Below, in pieces: positions 35,518 through 44,053 of a DNA stretch of 64,000 nucleotides (positions are counted from its first letter, which is position 1; every line of letters begins with the position of its first letter). The stretch is from Clostridiales bacterium (lineage in GTDB: Bacteria; Bacillota; Clostridia; Lachnospirales; Lachnospiraceae): the NCBI GenBank assembly GCA_023663185.1, contig JAMPHY010000016.1, positions 1-64,000 on the forward strand, in the 5' to 3' direction. Below the pieces are notes generated by a model, which saw nothing but the letters and a program-made list of their open reading frames with translations, did no database searches and was not told the origin of the DNA. Made by a program: the position numbers and the translations under genes.

Positions 35518-35684
35518 ATAAATATTGTCCTTCTTTTTAAATTACCTAGCCAATAACTCTGCTACAAACATCTCTATAAATAGCCACTTAACTCGCTACT
35601 CGTGAAAATTAAAATGTTTCACGCAGTTTTTTATGTTCTTATGTAAATGTTTCACGATTTATTTAACAATATCTTGGGTAAAAA

Positions 35685-35700
35685 AGTTTCACGTGAAACA
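35685..35700. promoter_or_regulatory. parS site 1 (ParB binding)
   Basis: AGTTTCACGTGAAACA matches the parS consensus TGTTNCACGTGAAACA at all but the first base. Half-sites TGTTTCACG also occur at 35615-35623 and 35648-35656. Confidence 0.92.
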
Positions 35701-35722
35701 TTATCTTGTGGATAATAATATT

Positions 35723-36424
35723 TTAAAATTTAAATGTTTCACGTGAAACTTTAACAAAAGGAAAAAATGGAGTATTAAAAATTTCAGTAAAACTTGTCAC
35801 AGCTATCACTCCATCAGGAATTTCTTTATTATTCCGATTTATCCAAATAGCATTGATTCCTAAATTAGATGCCCCTTTAATATCACTGTTTAAGGAATCA
35901 CCAACATGCACGATTTCTTGTGGTTTCAAATTTGTTTTTTTCAAAGCCATTTTAAATAATTCAGACCGAGGTTTATACGATTTTGCTTCTTCACTTGTAA
36001 ATATCATAATTGGCTTTAAATTATGATAATGAATTGCAGCCATAATATCATCAGTATCTATATTGGAAACAATATAATATGGGATATCACATAATGTCAA
36101 AAAATTTGCAGCATCTTCAAATATTGGAGGCTTTCGCCAATGTTCAAACATTTTTTTGCTCAATTTTTCAGCACTGGCATTAGAACCAAATTTTTTTAAT
36201 GTTTTTTCAAGTGACTCTATTTCTAATTCTCTCTGCGTTTTGAAACCATCTCCAAAAGAATTCATATATAATTCCTGAAAAATCTGCCACCAATAGCTGC
36301 CAATGATTGATTTGTTCGTTCCATCGCCAGTATTGCTAATAATTGTAGTAATTTCATCAATTACTACACCATCTTCATGCACAATTGTCCCATAAAAATC
36401 AAAAAATAATGCTTTTATCATCAT
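35723..36424 (-). CDS. HAD-superfamily hydrolase
   Basis: About 233 residues. HAD motif I FFDFYGT (the nucleophile Asp is in DFYGT, near residue 8), motif II VSNID, motif III Lys in the KSYKPRSELF region, and motif IV VGDSLNSDIKG. It probably dephosphorylates a small phosphate ester. I start at the ATG at 36424 (AAGGA 7 bases upstream), giving MMIKALFFDFYGT. A parS site forms part of its 3' end. Substrate unknown. Confidence 0.88.
   Translation of the reverse strand: MMIKALFFDFYGTIVHEDGVVIDEITTIISNTGDGTNKSIIGSYWWQIFQELYMNSFGDGFKTQRELEIESLEKTLKKFGSNASAEKLSKKMFEHWRKPPIFEDAANFLTLCDIPYYIVSNIDTDDIMAAIHYHNLKPIMIFTSEEAKSYKPRSELFKMALKKTNLKPQEIVHVGDSLNSDIKGASNLGINAIWINRNNKEIPDGVIAVTSFTEIFNTPFFPFVKVSRETFKF
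35735..35750. promoter_or_regulatory. parS site 2, inside the 3' end of a gene
   Basis: TGTTTCACGTGAAACT matches parS at 15 of 16 positions. It encodes part of the C-terminus (VSRETFKF) of the HAD gene that ends at 35723. Confidence 0.92.
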
Positions 36425-36454
36425 TATGTATTCCTTCCACGAACCGAAACCCAA

Positions 36455-36913
36455 CTATTTCATCAAATACAAACCATATTCATAAGAATCGCCCTGGTAT
36501 TCTTCCTTTTTTCTGAGCAATAATTCATCAAAGCCCAATGAATGATAAATATGACGTGCTTTCAAATTATCATCTTCCACTCCTACTGTAAACTCAGAAT
36601 AACCCTTTTTTCTAAGTATATTTATCACTTCTTTTATAAGATATTTACCGTAACCTTTACCCTGATAGTTTTTATGTATTCTAAATGCGAATAGATATGC
36701 CCGTCTTCCCCGCACGGCAAAATTATCATCATCAGATTGATACTTTACATGAAGTTCTCCAATCAGTTCAGAGTCATTTAACAAAACAAAAATATCAATA
36801 ATATTATTTTGTATTTCATGAGTACATTGCTCTATCATTTCATCAACATTGTTATAATTATATAGTTCAGTTAGTCGATGTAGTTCCTGTACGGATAATG
36901 TAGTGACAATCAT
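36455..36913 (-). CDS. GNAT-family N-acetyltransferase
   Basis: 152 residues. The acetyl-CoA-binding motif A is seen as KNYQGKGYGKYLI (about 98-110), with the family-typical AxxxYxxLGF as ARHIYHSLGF later. It transfers an acetyl group to an unknown amine. GGAG lies 7-8 bases before the ATG. It is followed directly by the HAD gene. Confidence 0.88.
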   Translation of the reverse strand: MIVTTLSVQELHRLTELYNYNNVDEMIEQCTHEIQNNIIDIFVLLNDSELIGELHVKYQSDDDNFAVRGRRAYLFAFRIHKNYQGKGYGKYLIKEVINILRKKGYSEFTVGVEDDNLKARHIYHSLGFDELLLRKKEEYQGDSYEYGLYLMK

Positions 36914-36946
36914 TGAAATTCTCCAAATTTTGAAAAGGGAAAATAC

Positions 36947-37384
36947 TTATAAAGCAGCTTCAATTTTCTTGATAAAAATATCCGTAATATACTTTATAGA
37001 AGGTACATGAAAAAATAGCACATGGCAATTAAATTTTTTTAACATATGCCAATATGCTTCATTACATAATGATTGAATTGGTATATTTCCTATAATAGTA
37101 TCAATTCCGCTTTCATTTAATTTCAAAGCAATCGAGTTAAAATCCATATCCGAATATAACTGAATGTTATCCTTTTTAGCAACACAATCTATTCTTATAT
37201 TTCCTTTTAATTTTTTATCTAACCCAAACATATAAACTAAATTGTATGTAATATTAATATCATCAATATCCTTTTTTAGCCCATTATATGAATTTGTTAA
37301 AAATAATTTATCACCACTAAGACTCCTAACTATTTTATTAGAAGAATTACCATTCCCCTTAAAAGCAACATATAATGTTGACAT
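36947..37384 (-). CDS. Short protein resembling pyroglutamyl-peptidase (C15) fold
   Basis: 145 residues from the ATG at 37384 (GGAG 6 bases upstream). The segment SLCNEAYWHML...CHVLFFHVP resembles the Cys and His catalytic region of pyroglutamyl peptidase I (typically CNxxxY... then F-I-H-x-P). It is shorter than that family (about 200-215) and I cannot find the catalytic Glu with certainty. Its RBS lies inside the truncated kinase upstream. Distant relation is likely; activity is not assured. Confidence 0.5.
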   Translation of the reverse strand: MSTLYVAFKGNGNSSNKIVRSLSGDKLFLTNSYNGLKKDIDDINITYNLVYMFGLDKKLKGNIRIDCVAKKDNIQLYSDMDFNSIALKLNESGIDTIIGNIPIQSLCNEAYWHMLKKFNCHVLFFHVPSIKYITDIFIKKIEAAL

Positions 37385-37526
37385 ATTTTTCTCCAACCAT
37401 TTCCTGAAATAAATCATTGGCAACAACATAAAAAAATATGTCGTCACGCTCCTGAAGTACTTCGACTATTGATGTTTTTCCCACGCTTGTTACGCCGTTT
37501 AGAAAAATAATACGCCCCTTTTTCAT
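37359..37526 (-). pseudogene. 5' fragment of a P-loop kinase (chloramphenicol phosphotransferase-like)
   Basis: 55 codons: MKKGRIIFLNGVTSVGKTS holds a Walker A (GVTSVGKTS). It continues with VEVLQERDDIFFYVVANDL and then stops. Intact relatives have about 170-180 residues, so only the first third is left. It has an upstream AAGGA and its end overlaps the start of the C15-like gene by 26 bases. It looks like a decayed gene whose downstream part was replaced. Confidence 0.65.
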
Positions 37527-37605
37527 CTCCAATATTCCTTAAATAATATTTAATGACATGCTTAGATATAATTCACAAATTTTGCATAATTACTTTAACT
37601 GAAAT

Positions 37606-38370
37606 TTACATTTTTATTGCTTTCGTAGCAATGGAAGAATTAATATATTTATCTAATATACTTCCGCCAATATCCTCATAAAAACCAATAATAGCAAATC
37701 CTGCCTCTATCTGTCCCTGAATCTGATCTTCCAGAGTGTGACTCCACACATATCCATATTTTTCAGCAATTTCCTTTGTTTTCTGATTATTCATGTGTTC
37801 AATGTCTGCATAAGGTATTGTATTTTCTACACTTAATATTCCCTTTTCCAATTTGCTAACATCAAAAATATACTCTATTGGATTTCCAAATCCTGACAGT
37901 AACAGACCATTCCTTTTAAGTATCCTTTCACATTCTTTCCATACAGGTTTTACATTATCAATATAGCTATTTGACCACGGGTGAACTATGCAATCAAAAC
38001 TTTCATTTTCAAATACAGATAAATCCTGCATATTTCCTTGAACTGTTTTAATTTTAAGATTATCTCTATCCGCAACAAATTTGTCCTTTTCCAGCTGTTT
38101 TCTACTGTTATCAAATACTGTTACTTCAGCCCCCAAAGCAGCCAATACAGGTCCTTGCTGTCCTCCTCCACTGGCTAAACACAAAATTTTTTTATCTTCT
38201 AAAATGTCCGGAAACCAATCTCTTGGTACAGGTTTTACAGGTGTTAATACAATATTCCATTTTCCTTTTCTAGCCTGATTAATTATTTCACTTGATACAG
38301 GAACAGACCACATATCATTATTTTCAGCCCGATTATCCCATATCTTAGCATTCTTTTTTGTATAATCCAC
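37606..38370 (-). CDS. Class I SAM-dependent methyltransferase
   Basis: 254 residues. SAM motif I is seen as ILCLASGGGQQGPVLAALGAEVTV (about 64-86) with the acidic residue after it in FDNS. NMQDLS and FDCIVHPWS follow. The start is GTG at 38370 with AAGGAG 10 bases upstream. The substrate is unknown; small-molecule methylation is usual for such ubiE-like proteins. It is part of the accessory group between parA and rsmG. Confidence 0.88.
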   Translation of the reverse strand: MDYTKKNAKIWDNRAENNDMWSVPVSSEIINQARKGKWNIVLTPVKPVPRDWFPDILEDKKILCLASGGGQQGPVLAALGAEVTVFDNSRKQLEKDKFVADRDNLKIKTVQGNMQDLSVFENESFDCIVHPWSNSYIDNVKPVWKECERILKRNGLLLSGFGNPIEYIFDVSKLEKGILSVENTIPYADIEHMNNQKTKEIAEKYGYVWSHTLEDQIQGQIEAGFAIIGFYEDIGGSILDKYINSSIATKAIKM

Positions 38371-38431
38371 TTAAATTTTTCTCCTTAATATTTCTTAATT
38401 TTCCGTTCAATGTTTTCTCCCTAACATGTCA

Positions 38432-38689
38432 TTATCCCTTCAACCCACGTGACTGCCTATCCATATCTTCGATAACAATATCGTAAATTTCACCTAAAGA
38501 AGCGCAGTATTCAAGCACCTTCCACGGTTCATTAGTATGAAAATGAATTTTTATCAACTCATCATCACCAACTGCGAGTAAACAATCACCTTTAAAATTA
38601 TTAACAAAGTAATCGCTTATCACATCTTCATCAAGATTTTCCCCTTCAATTAATAATTGTGTGTCGTACCTAAATTCTAACATTAACAT
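38432..38689 (-). CDS. Short protein like the C-terminal part of DAK2/YloV (FakA) kinases
   Basis: 85 residues. FRYDTQLLIEG... GDCLLAVGDDELIKIHFHTNEPW... LGEIYDIVIEDM is characteristic of the domain following DAK2 in YloV/FakA proteins. It stands alone here, without the kinase part. Similar standalone genes are known in Clostridia, so it may be functional and not just a fragment. GGAGG precedes the first ATG closely. Confidence 0.65.
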   Translation of the reverse strand: MLMLEFRYDTQLLIEGENLDEDVISDYFVNNFKGDCLLAVGDDELIKIHFHTNEPWKVLEYCASLGEIYDIVIEDMDRQSRGLKG

Positions 38690-38711
38690 TTTCCTCCTTT
38701 AAATTATATTT

Positions 38712-38939
38712 TTAATTTTTCAACAACCCATTTCTAATCACATAAATTGCCGCCTGCGTTCTGTCAGACACATCTATTTTTCTGTAAATGCTGAAAAGAT
38801 GGTTCTTAACAGTACGTTCCGTTATATTTAATCCTGTTGCAATTTCCTTATTGGATAAACCTTCTGCAACATACGCCAATACTTCTTTTTCCCGCTTTGT
38901 CAATAAATCAATTTTACTATCTTCAATATTTCTTTCCAA
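38712..38939 (-). CDS. LuxR/NarL-type HTH-only transcription factor
   Basis: 75 residues, essentially a single GerE/LuxR helix-turn-helix: LTKREKEVLAYVAEGLSNKE, then TVKNHLFSIYRKI. No receiver or sensory domain is present. The start is a TTG at 38939 with GGGG some 10 bases upstream, just past the rsmG stop. It is either a stand-alone regulator or the C-terminal remnant of a response regulator; no kinase gene is nearby. Confidence 0.7.
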   Translation of the reverse strand: MERNIEDSKIDLLTKREKEVLAYVAEGLSNKEIATGLNITERTVKNHLFSIYRKIDVSDRTQAAIYVIRNGLLKN

Positions 38940-38956
38940 AAAACATACCCCATCAT

Positions 38957-39721
38957 TTACAATATTGGCTCCTTAGAAGGCAGCCCTGCTTTTCTCGGAT
39001 ACTTAGCCGGAGTATTTTTACACTTATCTATAATCACAAGATTTCTATAAATATCCGAATCAGGCAGCATAAATTTCACTTGTCTTTCTATTTTTCCGCC
39101 CATAACTTTAACTGCCTTGTCCGCTCCGACGATTTCTTCTGCAATTTTTTCAGATTTATAAGAAATAAATTTTCCACCAATTTTCACATAGGGAAGGCAA
39201 TATTCGGAAAGAGTAGAAAGATTTGCCACAGCCCTTGAAATGCACAAATCATATTTTTCACGCAGCTTTCCTTTTACCGCAAAATCTTCCGCCCTTCCAT
39301 GAATAGCTTCTATCTCCTTCAATCCAAGTTCATCAATAACAGTCTGTAGAAAATTTATCCTTTTATTCAATGAATCCAATAATGTTATCTTCATATCAGG
39401 AAAAACAATCTTAAGCGGTATCCCCGGAAAACCCGCCCCCGTCCCAATATCAATTATCGATAATGAATTAAAAAAATCAAAAGCCTTTACTATAGAAAGA
39501 CTGTCTATAAAATGTTTCTTACATACTTCATCAAAATCAGTAATAGCAGTTAAATTCATAACCTTATTCCATTCAACTAATAACTCATAATACTGCATAA
39601 ACTGACACAGTTGCACTTCTGACAATGAAATATTCAGTTCTTTCAAGTCATTTATAAACTTACTTAAATTATAATTATCTAATTCTATTTTTTCCATATT
39701 ATATAAATTTTCCCTTATCAC
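38957..39721 (-). CDS. rsmG: 16S rRNA (guanine527-N7)-methyltransferase RsmG
   Basis: About 246-254 residues. It makes m7G527 in 16S rRNA. Motif I IDIGTGAGFPGIPL is at about 93-106, and the later SRAVANL is conserved. The start is uncertain: GTG at 39721 or ATG at 39697; neither has an ideal RBS. The gene normally follows mnmG directly; here element B1 lies between them. Confidence 0.95.
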   Translation of the reverse strand: MIRENLYNMEKIELDNYNLSKFINDLKELNISLSEVQLCQFMQYYELLVEWNKVMNLTAITDFDEVCKKHFIDSLSIVKAFDFFNSLSIIDIGTGAGFPGIPLKIVFPDMKITLLDSLNKRINFLQTVIDELGLKEIEAIHGRAEDFAVKGKLREKYDLCISRAVANLSTLSEYCLPYVKIGGKFISYKSEKIAEEIVGADKAVKVMGGKIERQVKFMLPDSDIYRNLVIIDKCKNTPAKYPRKAGLPSKEPIL

Positions 39722-39756
39722 TAGATATTATGTTTCAAAAAATATTTTGTAAGTCT

Positions 39757-39896
39757 AATTGTACAAAGTATATAACTTATTGAAGGTGCTGTGCCGCCGT
39801 CGGTACTTAGGTGCTGTATTTTAGCACCTTATGTACCGCTACTGGCGGCAATGCAGCGAAAGCGTGCCTTCAATAAGTTATATACTTTGTACAATT
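39757..39896. repeat. Palindromic element family B, copy 1
   Basis: 140 bases with perfect 30-base outer arms (AATTGTACAAAGTATATAAC... at 39757-39786 and its complement at 39867-39896). Nested inside is a strong hairpin CGGTACTTAGGTGCT ... AGCACCTTATGTACCG and the module AGCGAAAGCGTGCC. It fills the mnmG-rsmG gap. The nested core is almost identical to that of copy B2 in reverse orientation. Confidence 0.94.
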
Positions 39897-39902
39897 TTCC
39901 AA

Positions 39903-41891
39903 TTATTTTCCAACATTCTTCCTCTGCTCCAAATACACCAACAATACCGAAATATCCGCCGGCGACACTCCGGATATTCTTGAAGCTTGTCCAACAGAAA
40001 CCGGTCTATAATTAATAAGTTTCTGGCGCGCTTCTAAGCGCAGGCTTTTTACATCATTATAATCTAAGTCAGCAGGAATAAGCTTCTTTTCCATTTTTTT
40101 ATACTGTTCCACCTGCCGCATTTGTCTCTCAATATAGCCTTCGTATTTAATTTCAATTTCAACCTGCTCAATCACATCTTCGGGCAGCGGTTTTCTATCC
40201 GTGTCAATTTCAGCCAATGTTTCATATAAAAGCTCCGGACGGCATATTAATTCCGCCAGATTAGTTCCGGTTTTTAACTGGGAACTCCCGTGTTTTTCTA
40301 AAAATTCCTGATTGCTTCTTGCCGCTCCTATAATGGTACTTTTCAAACGTTCAACTTCATTTTGAATGAGTTTCTTCTTATTTAATATATCCTCATACTG
40401 CTGTCTGGAAATAAGACCTACTTCGTATCCGATTTCACGGAGTCTTAAGTCGGCATTATCCTGACGTAACAATAAGCGATACTCTGCCCGCGACGTCATC
40501 ATTCTATAAGGTTCAAAATTTTCCTTCGTTACTAAGTCGTCAATCAATACTCCAATATAAGCTTGCGAACGGTCAAGAGTTATAGGTTCTTTTCCGAGTA
40601 TGGTAAGCGCCGCGTTTATTCCCGCAATCAATCCCTGCGCCGCCGCCTCTTCATATCCGCTGCTGCCGTTAAACTGACCGCCGCTGAAAAGTCCTTTAAT
40701 ACTTCTAAATTCAAGAGTCGGATAAAGCTGCCTCGGATTAATACAATCATATTCAATCGCATATGCGTTTCTTACTATCTTGCAATTTTCCAGACCGGGC
40801 ACAGTTCTATACATGGCAAGCTGAACGTCCTCCGGCAACGAAGACGACATTCCGCCCACATACATTTCATTGGTATGTATGCCTTCCGGCTCAATAAAAA
40901 CCTGATGTCTGTCTTTATCTGAAAATTTTACCACTTTATCTTCTATGGAAGGACAGTATCTAGGTCCTGTACCTTCAATTATTCCGGCATAAATAGGAGA
41001 ACGGTCCAGATTATTTTTTATAATTTCATGTGTTTTCTCATTAGTATAAGTAAGCCAGCACGAAACCTGCTCTATCTGCACGTCTTCCGGATTAGTAGAA
41101 AAAGAAAACGGAATCACTTTTTCATCGCCAAACTGCTCCTCCATCTTGCTAAAATCAATAGAACGCTTATCCATTCTTGCCGGAGTCCCCGTTTTAAACC
41201 TCCGCATTTCAATACCGAGATTTATCAAAGAATCCGTCAAATGATTAGCTGCCTGCAAGCCATTTGGACCAGTATAAGTAATGGCTTCACCACAAAGGCA
41301 TCTCGCCTTTAAATATGTGCCGGTACATAATATTACAGCCTTACATTCATATACTGTTCCCGTAAAAGTTTTTACACCTATGATTTTCTTATTATATTGA
41401 CCTAATAAGTCAATATTTTTTTCATCTATATCCTCCACCAATAACTCACACACTTCCGCCTGCTTGATAGTCAAATGTTCCTGATTTTCTAAGACCTTAC
41501 GCATTGCCCTAGAATATTCAGCTTTATCAGCTTGAGCGCGAAGAGAGTGTACGGCAGGACCTTTGGATTTATTCAACATTTTTGACTGGATAAAGGTTTT
41601 ATCAATATTTTTACCCATCTCGCCGCCAAGCGCATCTATTTCTCTTACCAAATGCCCCTTTGATGTTCCACCAACATTCGGATTACACGGCATCATAGCT
41701 ATACTGTCAATACTCACCGTGAAAATAACGGTTTCCAAACCAAGCCTCGCGCAAGCAAGCGCAGCCTCACAGCCTGCATGTCCTGCTCCGACTACACATA
41801 CATCAACTTTCTCAATCAAACCATTCTTAGCCTCTGACATATAATACACATCTTCCTTATTACTATCTATAAAATAATTTTTTTGAAACAT
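39903..41891 (-). CDS. mnmG: tRNA uridine-5-carboxymethylaminomethyl(34) synthesis enzyme MnmG
   Basis: Up to 662 residues. FAD enzyme that with MnmE modifies U34 of tRNAs. FAD motif GAGHAGCEA at about 35-43; MnmG signatures include [23 protein letters not shown] and [16 protein letters not shown]. Two possible starts: ATG 41891 or ATG 41840 ([14 protein letters not shown]); both have only moderate RBS. It lies about 10 bases after mnmE. Confidence 0.96.
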   Translation of the reverse strand: MFQKNYFIDSNKEDVYYMSEAKNGLIEKVDVCVVGAGHAGCEAALACARLGLETVIFTVSIDSIAMMPCNPNVGGTSKGHLVREIDALGGEMGKNIDKTFIQSKMLNKSKGPAVHSLRAQADKAEYSRAMRKVLENQEHLTIKQAEVCELLVEDIDEKNIDLLGQYNKKIIGVKTFTGTVYECKAVILCTGTYLKARCLCGEAITYTGPNGLQAANHLTDSLINLGIEMRRFKTGTPARMDKRSIDFSKMEEQFGDEKVIPFSFSTNPEDVQIEQVSCWLTYTNEKTHEIIKNNLDRSPIYAGIIEGTGPRYCPSIEDKVVKFSDKDRHQVFIEPEGIHTNEMYVGGMSSSLPEDVQLAMYRTVPGLENCKIVRNAYAIEYDCINPRQLYPTLEFRSIKGLFSGGQFNGSSGYEEAAAQGLIAGINAALTILGKEPITLDRSQAYIGVLIDDLVTKENFEPYRMMTSRAEYRLLLRQDNADLRLREIGYEVGLISRQQYEDILNKKKLIQNEVERLKSTIIGAARSNQEFLEKHGSSQLKTGTNLAELICRPELLYETLAEIDTDRKPLPEDVIEQVEIEIKYEGYIERQMRQVEQYKKMEKKLIPADLDYNDVKSLRLEARQKLINYRPVSVGQASRISGVSPADISVLLVYLEQRKNVGK

Positions 41892-41900
41892 GAACTCATA

Positions 41901-43298
41901 TTATTTTCCCATACAAAACTTAGAAAAAATCTCATTAACCAAATCTTCTCCGACTTCTTCCCCAATAATCATACCAAGTGAAGCATAAGCGCTCATTAAA
42001 TCAATCGAATAAAAATCTTCCGGCATATCATTCTCAATACTTATCTTTACCTGCTTCATACTTTCATAAGCGTCAACTATTAACTCTTTATGTCTGATAT
42101 TTGTAATATATACTTCATCATTATAAGACAATTTACCATGAAAAAACATATCTTTTACTGTTTCAATAAAAAAATCGATTCCGTTATTCTCTTTTGTAGA
42201 AGTTTTAATTATTTTATAATACTTAATACCCTTATTATCAAATACATTTTCTAAATCATTTTCCACGACTTTTATTTCCAAATCCGATTTATTTAAAAGA
42301 ACTATCGTGTTCTTATTTTCTATCATTTTCATTATATTAAAATCATTTTCATCAAGTGGAATTGACGCATCTACCATATATATAACCAAATCTGCGGCTT
42401 CAAGTGATTTCTTAGCTCTTTCAACTCCTATTTTTTCAACGACGTCTTCTGTATCTCTTATTCCTGCCGTATCTATAATATTTAATGTTATCCCGCCAAG
42501 AGATATAGTCTCTTCAAGAATATCCCTTGTTGTTCCGGCTAATTCCGTGACAATCGCTTTATCTTCCCCGACTAATATATTTAATAATGAAGATTTTCCT
42601 ACATTGGGCTTGCCGACGATAACTGTATTAATACCTTCTTTCAATATTTTACCATCGTCTGCTGAATCAATCAGTTTTTTAAGTTTTTCCGATATTTTTT
42701 CAATTTTTTTTGATAATCTATCCTGATAACCCACCAAACTTATATGTTCAGGATCATCAAGCGCTGATTCTATAAAGGCGATTTCATATAAAATCTTTTC
42801 ACGAAGACCTTTTATTATATCAAAAACAGAACCTTTCAACTGCTTTATGGAAGATTGAAGGGCAAATTCATTTTTAGAATTAATAATATCCATAACCGCC
42901 TCAGCCTTAGATAAATCTATTCTTCCATTCAAAAACGCCCTTTTGGTAAATTCACCCGGCTGCGCGGTTCTGGCTCCGGCGTTTATAACTATCTCCATAA
43001 TTTTTCTCATCATAAGGATTCCACCATGACAATTTATCTCAACGGTATCCTCAGTAGTATAGCTATAAGGCGCTTTCATAATAGAAACCATGACCTCATC
43101 AACAATATTTCCATTTTTATCAACTATAAATCCATAATGAATAGTATGAGATTTATAAGAACTAAGACATTTAACATTATTCTTATTCACAAAAACTGAA
43201 TCAACAATAGAAATTGCATCTTCTCCGCTAACCCTTATTATTCCAATACCCGACTCAGTCATAGCAGTTGAAATTGCGGCAATCGTATCTGTTTTCAT
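41901..43298 (-). CDS. mnmE: tRNA modification GTPase MnmE
   Basis: 465 residues. Formyl-THF-binding N-terminal domain, helical domain, inserted G domain with GKPNVGKSSL, DTAGIRDT and NKSDL, and the family-specific C-terminal FCMGK whose Cys is conserved. It acts with MnmG in the cytoplasm on tRNA U34. It forms an operon with mnmG after the jag terminator. Confidence 0.97.
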   Translation of the reverse strand: MKTDTIAAISTAMTESGIGIIRVSGEDAISIVDSVFVNKNNVKCLSSYKSHTIHYGFIVDKNGNIVDEVMVSIMKAPYSYTTEDTVEINCHGGILMMRKIMEIVINAGARTAQPGEFTKRAFLNGRIDLSKAEAVMDIINSKNEFALQSSIKQLKGSVFDIIKGLREKILYEIAFIESALDDPEHISLVGYQDRLSKKIEKISEKLKKLIDSADDGKILKEGINTVIVGKPNVGKSSLLNILVGEDKAIVTELAGTTRDILEETISLGGITLNIIDTAGIRDTEDVVEKIGVERAKKSLEAADLVIYMVDASIPLDENDFNIMKMIENKNTIVLLNKSDLEIKVVENDLENVFDNKGIKYYKIIKTSTKENNGIDFFIETVKDMFFHGKLSYNDEVYITNIRHKELIVDAYESMKQVKISIENDMPEDFYSIDLMSAYASLGMIIGEEVGEDLVNEIFSKFCMGK

Positions 43299-43336
43299 AT
43301 CTTCATACCTTTCACTTTATTTTCCATAAGGTAAAA

Positions 43337-43366
43337 ATAGGAATGTAAAATAAATTACATTCCTAT
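43337..43366 (-). terminator. Terminator of the rpmH-jag operon
   Basis: Perfect 12-base arms ATAGGAATGTAA / TTACATTCCTAT around a 6-base loop, followed on the minus strand by a T-run, 20 bases after the jag stop. Confidence 0.8.
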
Positions 43367-43385
43367 AATTTAAAATGCTATGAAC

Positions 43386-44018
43386 TTACCTTCCATTCCT
43401 TCTCAACACCACCACAACATGCCTAAACGGTTCATCGCCTTCGCTGTGGGTAGTCACATATCTGTCGTTTTGTAACGCCGAATGAATAATTCTTCTCTCA
43501 TACGGATTCATCGGCTCAAGGGATACAGGTCTCTTTGTTCTCTTAACCTTATATGAAATATTCTTAGCCAGATTTTCAAGGGTTTCTTTTCTTCTCTGTC
43601 TGTAATTTTCAGTATCTACCTTAATATGAATATAATTTTCAACATCTTTATTAACTACCAGTGAAACCAGATATTGCAGGGAATCTAAAGTCTGTCCTCT
43701 TTTACCTATTAAAATTCCCATTTCATCGCCGCTTAAATCAATATCCATAGAATTATTTATTTCATCATATTTAATATCAACGACAACTGTAAGTTTCATT
43801 GCCTGAAATACACTGTTTAGAAAATCTTTAGCCACATCTTCTATGGAAGATTTAACTCTTGCTTTTATAATAGCAGGCTTAGAACCGATTCCAAGAAAAC
43901 CGGAAGAACCTTCTTCAACTACTTCATATTCCAATTTATCACTTGTTACAACAAAATTCTCACAAGCTTCTGTAATAGCATCGTCAACTGTTTTAGCAGA
44001 AAATTCAGTAAATTCCAT
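43386..44018 (-). CDS. jag: Jag/KhpB RNA-binding protein
   Basis: 210 residues. Order: Jag-N domain (about 1-50), KH domain with GILIGKRGQTLDSLQYLVS (about 105-123), and R3H domain with RRIIHSALQND (about 172-182). It is an RNA chaperone linked to cell elongation and division control. GGAGG precedes the ATG. It is next to yidC as in most Firmicutes. Confidence 0.95.
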   Translation of the reverse strand: MEFTEFSAKTVDDAITEACENFVVTSDKLEYEVVEEGSSGFLGIGSKPAIIKARVKSSIEDVAKDFLNSVFQAMKLTVVVDIKYDEINNSMDIDLSGDEMGILIGKRGQTLDSLQYLVSLVVNKDVENYIHIKVDTENYRQRRKETLENLAKNISYKVKRTKRPVSLEPMNPYERRIIHSALQNDRYVTTHSEGDEPFRHVVVVLRRNGR

Positions 44019-44053
44019 TTTTATACCTCCTTAAAAATCTAACTGCTTATATT

